From contig CAOKRT010000005.1 of assembly GCA_948471205.1 (NCBI GenBank), forward strand, positions 62,001 through 126,000: 64,000 nt of DNA, read 5' to 3'. Below are positions 8,422 through 16,413 of the stretch, in pieces (the first letter of the stretch is position 1; every line of letters begins with the position of its first letter). Below the pieces are notes generated by a model. That model was not told the origin of the DNA, did no database searches, and worked only from the letters and a program-made list of their open reading frames with translations. Origin of the DNA: an uncultured Oscillospiraceae bacterium. Its GTDB lineage: Bacteria > Bacillota > Clostridia > Oscillospirales > Acutalibacteraceae. A program made the translations under genes and the position numbers.

Positions 8422-10523
8422 TCTTCCTCGCTGCCTTTTTTCTTCTTCAAAACGGGTTTTGTAAAACCGCATCCTTCTGTATCGGGACAATACAGCACAT
8501 TTCCTTTTTTTCTGAAAAGCGATTTGCCGCATTTCGGGCAAACCTCATCGCTTGGCAAATCCCACGTCATAAAATTACAGTTCGGATAATTGGAACAACC
8601 GTAAAAGGAAGTACCCCTTTTGGTTTTCTTTTCTATAACTTCTCCGCCGCAATCCGGGCACTTTGCCTTTGTTTTATAAACAAGCGGCTTGGTGTTTTTA
8701 CATTCGGGATAACCCGGACATGCAAGGAATTTACCGAAGCGACCAACTTTTATAATCATATTTTTGCCGCATTTTTCACAGATTTCATCTGTTTCTTCTT
8801 CTTTCAGCTTAATTTTAATGCCCTGCATATCTTTTTTTGCCTGTTCAAGCGGTGCTTCAAAATCATTATAGTAAAGGCGAATCATATCAATATAATTTTC
8901 ATCGCCGCTGTCTATTTTATCAAGATCGTCTTCCATCTTTGATGTATAGGTTACATTCACTATATTCGGCATTTTATCTTTAAGAAGCTTTGTAACAGCT
9001 TCGCCGAGTTCGGTAGGAACAAACTGCTTGCCTTCTCTTTTAACATATTCTCTGGCAACAATTGTTGAAGTAATCGTAACATAGGTTGAAGGTCTGCCTA
9101 CCCCGTTTTCTTCCAGCGTTTTCGTTAAACTTGCTTCTGTATATCTTGCCGGCGGCTGCGTAAAATGCTGATTTCCGAGAATGGATTTCAGGCGAAGTTC
9201 ATCACCCTGTGAAAGTTCAGGAAGCGGAGCTGTGTCTCCATCCTTGCCTTCGTCCTTAGACTCTTCATAAAGCGCTGTAAAACCATCAAATTTAACTGTG
9301 TAGCCGGAAGCGGTAAAAATGTAATTTCCTGCCGAAATTTCAACCTTAACGGTTTCCTGAAGGCAGTTTTCCATAAGGGAAGCAATGAAGCGTTCCCATA
9401 CAAGCTTGTAAATCTTATACTGATCATTTGTCAGTGATGATTTAATGGAATCAGGCGTCACATTGGGCATAGACGGGCGAATTGCTTCATGTCCGTCCTG
9501 AACATTGCCTTTTGATTTGAAATAACGCGGCGTTTTCGGCAGATACTTTTCACCGTAGGTATCTATAATATACTGATTTCCGGCATTGCGTGCATCTTCT
9601 GAAATACGAAGCGAGTCTGTTCTCATATATGTTATAAGACCGACAGTTCCTATTCCGGCAACATCAACACCTTCATAAAGTTCCTGGGCGGCTTTCATTG
9701 TTCTTTTCGCCTGGAAAGAAAGACGGCGGGATGCCTCCTGCTGAAGGGTGGATGTAATAAAAGGAGGTGTCGGGCTTTTCTTTCTTGTGCCCTTTTTAAC
9801 GGATTTAACAATATAGCTTTCATTTTCAAGTTCGGAAAGGATTGTATCGCTTTGCTCTTTATTTGTTATTTTGAGTTTTTTTCCGTCCTTGCTGTAAATG
9901 GCCGCCGAAAACACTTTTTTACTTGGCGGATTTGAAAATTTAGCGTCTATAGACCAGTATTCCTGCGGAACAAACGCACGGATTTCCTCTTCTCTGTCAA
10001 CGATAAGGCGAAGTGCAACGGACTGTACACGACCTGCTGACAGACCTCTTCTTATTTTCTGGCTTATAAAAGGAGAAAGCTTATAGCCGATAAGACGGTC
10101 TAATATACGCCTTGCCTGCTGTGCATCAACAAGGTCAATATCAATCGATCTAGGTGTGCTCATACCCTCTGTAACACCGTGCTTTGTAATTTCATTGAAT
10201 GTAACACGGTTTTTTTCGTTCATATCAAGATCAAGCAGTGTTGCTAGATGCCAGCTTATTGCTTCTCCCTCACGGTCAGGGTCGGTTGCAAGGTAAACAT
10301 AGTCTGCATTTTCGGCTTTCTTCTGCAAATCCTTAACAAAATTTTCCTTGCCCTTTATTACCGCATATTTCGGAGCAAAATTATTATCTATTTCAACGGA
10401 AAGGCGTGCCGCGGGAAGATCGCGCACATGACCCATGGATGCAACAACATCATAACCCTTTCCCAAATAACCTTTTATATTTTTTGCCTTCGCAGGCGAC
10501 TCTACTATAACAAGTTTTGACAT
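8418..10523 (-). CDS. topA: DNA topoisomerase I
   Basis: Type IA topoisomerase that relaxes negative supercoils. 701 residues. The N-terminal TOPRIM domain begins LVIVESPAKAKNI, with the DPDREGEAISWHLA acidic motif. The active-site tyrosine is in TYMRTDSLRIS at about residue 299. The C-terminus has three four-cysteine zinc ribbons: CEKCGKN...CPGYPEC, CPDCGGE...CSNYPNC and CPKCGKS...CPDTEGC. It lies 18 bp after dprA and overlaps trmFO by 4 bp. Confidence 0.98.
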   Translation of the reverse strand: MSKLVIVESPAKAKNIKGYLGKGYDVVASMGHVRDLPAARLSVEIDNNFAPKYAVIKGKENFVKDLQKKAENADYVYLATDPDREGEAISWHLATLLDLDMNEKNRVTFNEITKHGVTEGMSTPRSIDIDLVDAQQARRILDRLIGYKLSPFISQKIRRGLSAGRVQSVALRLIVDREEEIRAFVPQEYWSIDAKFSNPPSKKVFSAAIYSKDGKKLKITNKEQSDTILSELENESYIVKSVKKGTRKKSPTPPFITSTLQQEASRRLSFQAKRTMKAAQELYEGVDVAGIGTVGLITYMRTDSLRISEDARNAGNQYIIDTYGEKYLPKTPRYFKSKGNVQDGHEAIRPSMPNVTPDSIKSSLTNDQYKIYKLVWERFIASLMENCLQETVKVEISAGNYIFTASGYTVKFDGFTALYEESKDEGKDGDTAPLPELSQGDELRLKSILGNQHFTQPPARYTEASLTKTLEENGVGRPSTYVTITSTIVAREYVKREGKQFVPTELGEAVTKLLKDKMPNIVNVTYTSKMEDDLDKIDSGDENYIDMIRLYYNDFEAPLEQAKKDMQGIKIKLKEEETDEICEKCGKNMIIKVGRFGKFLACPGYPECKNTKPLVYKTKAKCPDCGGEVIEKKTKRGTSFYGCSNYPNCNFMTWDLPSDEVCPKCGKSLFRKKGNVLYCPDTEGCGFTKPVLKKKKGSEEE

Positions 10524-10541
10524 ATCTTATTTTTATTCCTT

Positions 10542-11747
10542 TCAGGATAGTTTATATCTTTTTCCGCTGGCACTTTCCGCAAGTCCGGCAATTTCAAGTG
10601 TTGTTAATGCACCCAAAACCGCTGACGGTGAAAGTCCGCATTTTTCAGTTACATCATCAATATTCTGCAAACAATCGGATAACACCTCATACACCGCCAT
10701 GGCATCCGCATTTAAGGCAAGCATATTCTTTTCTTTCAGCTCTCTGCTTTTTCTACCGTTTTCAAGGTTTTCAAAAGAAAGCTTTTTATCAGCATTATTT
10801 TTTACATTTGCACTTTTATCCGATGTTTCACGCATAAGTTTATCAATGGTTTTTACGGCTGATAAATCTATATTAAACTGTTCAGCATAAGGAAACAGTA
10901 AGTCAGCAGGTTTTGTAACCACCACAGCACCGTCGTCAATAAGTTTATTTGTACCGGCAAACTGAGGCGACAGCAAAGAGCAAGGCACTGAATAAATATC
11001 CCTGTTCTGCTCAGCGGCATAATTAGCTGTAATAAGACTTCCGCTTTTTACACCTGCTTCGGTTACCAATATGCCTAATGACAATCCGCTTATAATTCTG
11101 TTTCTAAGCGGAAAGGTAAATTTTGTTGCACCTGTAAACGGCGGAAATTCCGTAACCAAGGCGCCGTTTTGCCTGATTGAATCTCTCAGTGCTTTATTGC
11201 CCATAAGATAATTTGAACCGAAACCGCAGCCAAGAACCGCAACTGTTTTTCCGCCGCACATAATTGCACCCCTGTGCGCCGCCGAATCCACGCCGATTGC
11301 ACCGCCGGATACTACAACCGCTCCGCTTTGCGCTATACCGCGGCTGAGCAGTTCCGTTACCTTAACGGCATATTCGCTTGCTTTTCTTGTGCCCACAATT
11401 CCGATTGCTGCCGAATAATCAATATCCGGCAAATCACCGTCAGCAAAAAGCACTGCCGGAGGATTCGGAATTTCTTTAAGACGGTTGGGATACCGTTCAT
11501 CATCAAAATCAATAATCTGCCAGTTATTCTGCCTGCAGGTATAAATAATTTCCTGAACATCTTTCAGTTCGGTGCTTTCAAGTTTGTTAATCTGTTTCGG
11601 TACAAGAGCAGTGCTCATCCGCCATTCAAGAATATTGGAATGATAAAACTTATCTATACTTTCAAAATCTTCAAAAATTTCTTTAAATCTTGCGCCCTCG
11701 CCCAATGCTCTTTGAAGCCAAAGCCAATATGCTGCATTATCACTCAT
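10542..11747 (-). CDS. dprA: DNA-processing protein DprA
   Basis: Loads RecA onto incoming single-stranded DNA during natural transformation. 401 residues: an N-terminal SAM-like region, then the Rossmann-type DprA core at about residues 75-290 (IGIVGTRKASEYAVKV, VVSGGAIGVDSAAHRGA, FPLRNRIISGLSLGILV, GSLITANYAAEQNRDIY), a charged linker of about 50 residues, and a C-terminal winged-helix-like domain (LSPSAVLGALTTLEIAGL). It begins 1 bp after the stop of rlmB. Its presence does not prove competence, since dprA is near-universal. The linker is somewhat longer than in short DprA proteins. Confidence 0.96.
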   Translation of the reverse strand: MSDNAAYWLWLQRALGEGARFKEIFEDFESIDKFYHSNILEWRMSTALVPKQINKLESTELKDVQEIIYTCRQNNWQIIDFDDERYPNRLKEIPNPPAVLFADGDLPDIDYSAAIGIVGTRKASEYAVKVTELLSRGIAQSGAVVVSGGAIGVDSAAHRGAIMCGGKTVAVLGCGFGSNYLMGNKALRDSIRQNGALVTEFPPFTGATKFTFPLRNRIISGLSLGILVTEAGVKSGSLITANYAAEQNRDIYSVPCSLLSPQFAGTNKLIDDGAVVVTKPADLLFPYAEQFNIDLSAVKTIDKLMRETSDKSANVKNNADKKLSFENLENGRKSRELKEKNMLALNADAMAVYEVLSDCLQNIDDVTEKCGLSPSAVLGALTTLEIAGLAESASGKRYKLS

Positions 11748-12530
11748 TTAATTTCCTCTAAGCATTTCCCACATAGTTATTGCTCCTGCCATGGAAGCAT
11801 TCAGACTTTCGGCTCTGCCAAGCATATGAATGGTTATAAGCTGCCCTGCAGCCGCTTTAACATCATCAGAAATACCGTTTCCTTCATTCCCGATAATACT
11901 GATTGAGGATTCCGGGAATTTAATTTCTGTTATATCCATAGCGTTTTTATCAGGAACAGCGGCAAACACCTGAAATCCGTTTTTCTTTGCCGATTCAATA
12001 TCCTGAACAAGATTATTGCTTAAAACAACAGGAAGCCTTAATATGCTTCCCATGGAAGCACGCAGTGCTTTGGGATTAAAAATATCACAGCAGTTAAAAC
12101 AGACTGCGCCGTCAATTCCGAGAGCTTCAGCAGTTCTGATGATCGCGCCGAGATTGGAAGGATCCTGAAGACTGTCAAGCGCAATATATTTTTTACCGGC
12201 AGTTATGCCGAAGCTTTGATGATTCATACTGCAAACGCAGAAAACGCCCTGTGTGTTTTCCGTATCGGCAAGTTTATCTGCAATATCCTCTGAAATAAAA
12301 TATGCACTGTCTGCAATTTTAATCATATCTTCAAACTGATTTTTATATTTTTCAGCCGCTTTTTCCGTTATAAGAAGAATATCGGCTTTATAAAATGAAT
12401 TTAAAACATCAAAGCACAGCCTTGCACCCTCCAGCACAAATTTGCCTTGCTGCATTCTTGCCCGGCGAGAGGTGAAAAGCTTTTTTACATTTTTGATTAA
12501 TTCATTGTTTCTGCTTGTGATTTTTTCCAT
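11748..12530 (-). CDS. TrmH/SpoU-family rRNA 2'-O-methyltransferase
   Basis: 260 residues. The N-terminal substrate-binding domain (residues 1-95; MEKITSRNNELIKNVKKL) is of the L30e-like type. It is followed by a SpoU methylase knot with motif 1 LDSLQDPSNLGAIIRTAEALG, motif 2 IIGNEGNGIS and motif 3 AESLNASMAGAITMWE. These SAM-dependent enzymes methylate a ribose 2'-OH in rRNA or tRNA; the exact target cannot be read from sequence (RlmB/TsnR/YsgA-like). It is the first gene of the nine-gene operon running to ftsY, with a clear promoter just upstream. Confidence 0.9.
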   Translation of the reverse strand: MEKITSRNNELIKNVKKLFTSRRARMQQGKFVLEGARLCFDVLNSFYKADILLITEKAAEKYKNQFEDMIKIADSAYFISEDIADKLADTENTQGVFCVCSMNHQSFGITAGKKYIALDSLQDPSNLGAIIRTAEALGIDGAVCFNCCDIFNPKALRASMGSILRLPVVLSNNLVQDIESAKKNGFQVFAAVPDKNAMDITEIKFPESSISIIGNEGNGISDDVKAAAGQLITIHMLGRAESLNASMAGAITMWEMLRGN

Positions 12531-12563
12531 AATTATCTTACACCTTTATATAAGATATAAATT

Positions 12564-12592
12564 ATAATACATTATATGGCTGCAAAGTGCAA
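12564..12592 (-). promoter_or_regulatory. Promoter of the rlmB-to-ftsY operon
   Basis: On the minus strand TTGCAC (12587-12592) and TATTAT (12564-12569) are separated by exactly 17 bases, a good vegetative promoter. It lies 34-62 bp upstream of the methyltransferase start. No other strong promoter was seen until ftsY, so this may drive all nine genes. Confidence 0.75.
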
Positions 12593-12603
12593 CATAAAAA
12601 TTA

Positions 12604-12634
12604 AAAAAGGTAAAGAAAAAATCTTTACCTTTTT
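12604..12634 (-). terminator. Intrinsic terminator of infC-rpmI-rplT
   Basis: Perfect 13-bp inverted repeat (AAAAAGGTAAAGA with its complement, 5-base loop) directly after the rplT stop. The stem ends in a U-run in the minus-strand direction. The A/T-flanked stem could work in both directions. Confidence 0.85.
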
Positions 12635-12644
12635 CATGTAAATA

Positions 12645-12998
12645 TTAAAGTGCAGCCTTTGCCGCTTCAGCAAGAGCCTTGAAAGCTTCTGCATCTGCAA
12701 CAGCAATTTCAGCAAGCATTTTTCTGTTAAGATCAATGCCGGCTTTTTTAAGACCGTTCATAAATGTAGAATAATTCATTCCGTTCATTTTAGAAGCGGC
12801 AGAAATACGGGTAATCCACATTTTGCGGAATTCTCTCTTCTTCTGCTTTCTTCCGATATAAGCGTACTGACCGCTTTTCATTACTGCCTGTTTAGCAGTT
12901 TTGAAAAGACTGTGTTTGCTGCCGTAATAACCTTTTGCAGCCTTTAATACTTTCTTTCTTCTTTTGCGAGTGGCTAAAGCGCCTTTAATTCTTGCCAT
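12645..12998 (-). CDS. rplT: 50S ribosomal protein L20
   Basis: 117 residues, basic, beginning [19 protein letters not shown] and containing the family segment [16 protein letters not shown]. It binds 23S rRNA early in large-subunit assembly. In Firmicutes L20 also represses its own operon by binding the infC leader RNA. Third gene of infC-rpmI-rplT, followed by a terminator. Confidence 0.98.
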   Translation of the reverse strand: MARIKGALATRKRRKKVLKAAKGYYGSKHSLFKTAKQAVMKSGQYAYIGRKQKKREFRKMWITRISAASKMNGMNYSTFMNGLKKAGIDLNRKMLAEIAVADAEAFKALAEAAKAAL

Positions 12999-13068
12999 AA
13001 CTAAATACCTCCGATTTTATTGTTATACCGTAAAATAATTATCCTTAATCATGCCAAAGGCAGTGTTT

Positions 13069-13266
13069 TTACTTATAAGGAACAAGTCTCTTCATCTGCT
13101 TCTGGTTTGTAACATCACCAACAGCAGTTTTACGAAGATTTCTCTTACGCTTTGTTGATTTCTTTGTAAGAATGTGTGAGGTATAAGCATGAGCACGCTT
13201 TACCTTGCCGCTTTTTGTTGTTTTAAAACGCTTTTTAGCGCCGCTGTGAGTTTTAATCTTAGGCAT
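13069..13266 (-). CDS. rpmI: 50S ribosomal protein L35
   Basis: 65 residues, highly basic: [20 protein letters not shown] at the N-terminus and [15 protein letters not shown] in the middle, both diagnostic of L35. Between infC (21 bp away) and rplT (70 bp away), the standard order. Confidence 0.98.
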   Translation of the reverse strand: MPKIKTHSGAKKRFKTTKSGKVKRAHAYTSHILTKKSTKRKRNLRKTAVGDVTNQKQMKRLVPYK

Positions 13267-13287
13267 AATTTATTCCTCCAATAAAAT

Positions 13288-13806
13288 TTATTTGCTTAAT
13301 TTTGAAGACACAAACATTAAAATCTGCCTGCCTTCAAGTTTGGGTGCCTTATCAACATTAATATCTTCGCCAAGTGCAGCAGCAAATCTTTCCATATTGG
13401 CTGTGCCGATTTCGGGATGCGCCATTTCACGGCCGCGCAGACGAATGGAAACCTTGAGCTTATCACCCTTGGAAAGAAATTTTTTCGCCTGGTTTACTTT
13501 TGTATTGAAATCACCGATGTCAATATTAAGAGAAAGACGAATTTCTTTTGTTTCAACGGTTTTCTGCTTTTTGCGATTTTCTTTTTCACGCTTAGCCTGT
13601 TCATAGCGGAATTTGCTGTAATCCATAATTTTAACAACAGGCGGTTTTGCCTGCGGAGCAATTTTAACCAAATCCTGCCCTCTTCTGTCTGCTTCCTGCT
13701 GTGCTTCCTTTGCACTCATAATGCCAAGCTGCTCGCCGTCTGCAGTGATTACACGAACTTCCCTGTCTCTGATTTCACCGTTAAGCTGTGGAGCTTCCTT
13801 GCTGAT
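13288..13806 (-). CDS. infC: Translation initiation factor IF-3, probable AUC start
   Basis: IF-3 keeps 30S subunits free and proofreads initiator tRNA-start codon pairing. About 172 residues: N domain (SKEAPQLNGEIRDREVRVI), a basic linker (EKENRKKQKTVETKEIRL) and a C domain ending in KLEGRQILMFVSSKLSK. A GTG lies in frame at 13813-13815, but the AGAGG ribosome binding site directly abuts it. The correctly spaced codon is ATC at 13804-13806 (8 bases from AGAGG), giving the family N-terminus (I/M)SKEAPQLN. infC of many bacteria uses AUU-type starts, which IF-3 itself discriminates against, giving autoregulation. Confidence 0.93.
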   Translation of the reverse strand: MSKEAPQLNGEIRDREVRVITADGEQLGIMSAKEAQQEADRRGQDLVKIAPQAKPPVVKIMDYSKFRYEQAKREKENRKKQKTVETKEIRLSLNIDIGDFNTKVNQAKKFLSKGDKLKVSIRLRGREMAHPEIGTANMERFAAALGEDINVDKAPKLEGRQILMFVSSKLSK

Positions 13807-13934
13807 AAAAAACACCTCTTTAATAAAAATTTAAAAGTGCGAACACAAAATGCCCGCACTTCAATAATCATTTGAAATATTGCCCTTTTTGCCTGTGCTG
13901 AAGGGGAGAACGAGCATATGTTCTTCTTTATTGT
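13807..13934 (-). promoter_or_regulatory. infC leader RNA with attenuator-like hairpin (probable L20 leader)
   Basis: About 128 nt between the likely transcription start and infC. It contains a 7-bp hairpin AAGTGCG/CGCACTT (13835-13841 with 13855-13861) followed in the minus direction by a T/A-rich run, which looks like an attenuator. L20-binding leaders at this position are well known in Firmicutes. I did not confirm the L20-binding fold, so the name is inferred from gene context. Confidence 0.6.
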
Positions 13935-13940
13935 GAAGAT

Positions 13941-13969
13941 ATATTACCACACCCGAACCGATTTGTCAA
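13941..13969 (-). promoter_or_regulatory. infC operon promoter
   Basis: Near-consensus promoter: TTGACA at 13964-13969, 17-base spacer, TAATAT at 13941-13946 (minus strand). The -35 box overlaps the dfrA stop codon (TGA, 13966-13968), so infC starts a new transcript right at the end of the pyk-mltG-thyA-dfrA operon. Confidence 0.85.
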
Positions 13970-14448
13970 CATATTTTTGTATAAAGAACATGCTGATAAT
14001 CAATCCCCGCCTCATTATGCTCTGCAAGCACCTGTCTTTTCCACTGCGTTTTATCAAAAGCCGGAAAAAACGTATCTGCATCAGGGCATCCGGCATCTAT
14101 TTCGGTTAAATACAGTTTATCGGAATATTTCAGAAATGCACTGTAAATTTTTCCGCCGCCTATAATAAAAACCTTTTCATCGTCTTTGCAAAGTTCGATT
14201 GCCGCCTCAATGCTGCTGCAGACTTCCGCACCGTCAATTTCAAAATTTTCATTTGACGAAATAATAATATTTCTTCTGTTCGGAAGCACCTTGGGAAGCG
14301 ATTCAAACGTTTTTCTTCCCATCACAACCGTTCCGCCCGTTGTGGTTTCCCTGAAAAATTTCATATCATTGTGAAAATGGAAAATCAAATCATTTCCTTT
14401 TCCGATTTCGTTGTTTCTGCCAATTGCGGCAATCATTGAAATACTCAT
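13966..14448 (-). CDS. Dihydrofolate reductase
   Basis: Reduces dihydrofolate to tetrahydrofolate with NADPH. 160 residues with the classic MSISMIAAIGRNNEIGKGNDLIFH start, the acidic substrate residue in the first helix (FHNDMKFFRETT), GGTVVMGRKTFESLP and VFIIGGGKIYSAFL for NADPH. It lies 8 bp after thyA, its metabolic partner: thymidylate synthase produces the dihydrofolate recycled here. Confidence 0.96.
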   Translation of the reverse strand: MSISMIAAIGRNNEIGKGNDLIFHFHNDMKFFRETTTGGTVVMGRKTFESLPKVLPNRRNIIISSNENFEIDGAEVCSSIEAAIELCKDDEKVFIIGGGKIYSAFLKYSDKLYLTEIDAGCPDADTFFPAFDKTQWKRQVLAEHNEAGIDYQHVLYTKIC

Positions 14449-14456
14449 ATATTCTC

Positions 14457-15359
14457 CTACTGCGATATCGGGAACGATATTTTACCCAAATGTCTGTAAT
14501 CTATCAGTTTAACATCAAGGCAGTCCCTGCTGTTGTCAAATTTAAAGAAATCATCTATTTCCGGATTAAGCCAAAGCTTCGGCGCAGGCAAATCACCCTG
14601 TTCATCCATTCTTCTGATTTGTTCTTTTATACCTTCTGTCTGATTAACATAAATATGTGCGTCTTTAATACTCCAGTCAATTGTACCCGGTTTCAGACCG
14701 CACACCTGTGCAAGCATTGAAAGCAGCACAGCATACTGTGTTATATTGAAAGGCAGACCAAGCGGTACATCACAGCTTCTTTGGTGCACCCAGCAATTCA
14801 GCTTTCCATCCGTTACATCCCATTCACTGCTCCACACACAGCTTGGAAGCACGGCCGTTTCAAGGTAATCATTCTGCCACAGCGTCATAAGCATTCTTCT
14901 GTCCTCGGGATGATTTTTCAGTTTATCAATTAAATTCTGCGTCATACTGAACTTGCGGACAATATAGCCATAGGCGGTGCCGATGGTATGGGCATATTCC
15001 CTGCCGAAATCCTTATGAACTGTTTTTTTAACAAGCGTTCCGTTTTCATCGGGAAGCATCTGGGTCGCGGTCCATATGCCGTTTTCATCAATTTCCCATT
15101 CATTCCATATTTTAACATCACGCTGCTGCAGCCATCTTACATCGTTGGACTGCGCCTGGTATATCCAAAGCATTTCAAGAACAGCCTGTCTTATAAAAAC
15201 CTGCTTTGTTGTCAGCACAGGAAATTCTTTTTCCAAATCAAAATGGAAATGATGTGACGGCACTTTTACGGTATTAACGCCTGTTCTGTTTACAACTTCT
15301 GTGCCTTCGTTCAGTATTTTACGGCACAGCTCTATATAATCCTTATCAAACTGCGACAT
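14457..15359 (-). CDS. thyA: Thymidylate synthase (ThyA type)
   Basis: Methylates dUMP to dTMP using methylenetetrahydrofolate. 300 residues. It has the N-terminal NRTGVNTVKVPSHHF phosphate-binding arginine region, the catalytic cysteine in AVLPSCVWSSEWDV, RSCDVPLGLPFNITQYA for dUMP, and the DAHIYVNQ motif. The PSC context differs from the PPCH seen in E. coli ThyA but the catalytic Cys is kept. It is followed by dfrA and preceded by mltG at 21 bp. Confidence 0.95.
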   Translation of the reverse strand: MSQFDKDYIELCRKILNEGTEVVNRTGVNTVKVPSHHFHFDLEKEFPVLTTKQVFIRQAVLEMLWIYQAQSNDVRWLQQRDVKIWNEWEIDENGIWTATQMLPDENGTLVKKTVHKDFGREYAHTIGTAYGYIVRKFSMTQNLIDKLKNHPEDRRMLMTLWQNDYLETAVLPSCVWSSEWDVTDGKLNCWVHQRSCDVPLGLPFNITQYAVLLSMLAQVCGLKPGTIDWSIKDAHIYVNQTEGIKEQIRRMDEQGDLPAPKLWLNPEIDDFFKFDNSRDCLDVKLIDYRHLGKISFPISQ

Positions 15360-15380
15360 TTCGCTGTATTCCTTTCATTA

Positions 15381-16409
15381 TTACTGCCACGGATGCTGTT
15401 TTTTCAGTTTTTCAAATTCCTCACCTGTTTCGGCAAAATGGAAATCGCCGTTTAAATCAGAAAAGAAGAAAAGATAATTCGTATCCGGATGATTGATAAC
15501 TGCATTTACCACTTCCATACCCGAATTGGTTATCGGACCGGAAGGAAGCGCAGGACAGCGGTATGTGTAATAGGAATCATACACCTCTTTTGAAAATCCG
15601 TAATCAAGAAGATTTTTGGCATAAAAATATGTTACATCACACTGCAGCTTGCTGCCGTTTTTTAATCTGTTTATAAGCACCGACGCTATTTTCTCTGCAC
15701 TTTCTATTGAAAAGGATTCTTCCTGCACAATAGAACAAAGCGTTATAAATTCATACAAAGACATATTGTTTTCGGCACAGAATGCTGTTATATCACTGCT
15801 GAGCCTGTTGTCAAAGGCATCCAGCATTTTATCAGCAACCTCTGCCGCCGGCGTGTTTTCTGCCAGTTCATATGTTGCCGGAAAAAGAAAGCCTTCCAGT
15901 ATAAAGCCAACATTTTTATTATTCACAGGTAATTCGGAAAGCCAGCTATAAGAATAACCTTCTGTTGTAGAAACCGCTTTGTAAAAATCAGCTTTTGAAC
16001 AAACACCGTTTTCTTCAAGCGTTTTGGCAATGTCAAAAACATTATAACCTTCGGGAATTGCCACCGTTACAGGCTTGTGGCTTATATCAGGATTTTTAAG
16101 CTTTTGCGCTATTTCTTCATAGCTCATATTCGTATTCATATAATATTCGCCGTTTATATATTCAAAATCAGGATAATGCTTATCCATCCACAACGACCAC
16201 ACAGAATCATCAATAACAATGCCGTTTTTCTTCAATTCGGCCGCAACATCATACTGAAAAGTACTTTTGATATTTACACTGCAGTTTTTTGCTTCACCGC
16301 TTTGCGTTCCGTTAATATCCTTCATTACAGCATTGAAAACAAATCCGCCCGCAATAAATATTACAGCAGCCGCAGCAATGGCTATCATAAACTTAACTGA
16401 TTTTTTCAT
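15381..16409 (-). CDS. mltG: Endolytic murein transglycosylase MltG
   Basis: Membrane-anchored lytic transglycosylase that cuts nascent peptidoglycan glycan chains. The start at 16409 (MKKSVKFMIAIAAAAVIF) follows GAGGTG with 7-base spacing; five further upstream codons are in frame but less likely. 342 residues: short cytoplasmic tail, one transmembrane helix (about residues 7-25), a LysM-like region around VAIPEGYNVFDIAKTLEENG, and the YceG catalytic domain with CSIVQEESFS, which contains the catalytic Glu. It lies 4 bp after pyk. Confidence 0.94.
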   Translation of the reverse strand: MKKSVKFMIAIAAAAVIFIAGGFVFNAVMKDINGTQSGEAKNCSVNIKSTFQYDVAAELKKNGIVIDDSVWSLWMDKHYPDFEYINGEYYMNTNMSYEEIAQKLKNPDISHKPVTVAIPEGYNVFDIAKTLEENGVCSKADFYKAVSTTEGYSYSWLSELPVNNKNVGFILEGFLFPATYELAENTPAAEVADKMLDAFDNRLSSDITAFCAENNMSLYEFITLCSIVQEESFSIESAEKIASVLINRLKNGSKLQCDVTYFYAKNLLDYGFSKEVYDSYYTYRCPALPSGPITNSGMEVVNAVINHPDTNYLFFFSDLNGDFHFAETGEEFEKLKKQHPWQ

Positions 16410-16413
16410 AGAA

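Noticed and set aside
8422..8541. 40-codon N-terminal extension of trmFO
   Set aside because: It lies wholly inside topA in another frame and precedes the family start MIFKVIGAG; the ATGA overlap at 8418-8421 fits the operon.
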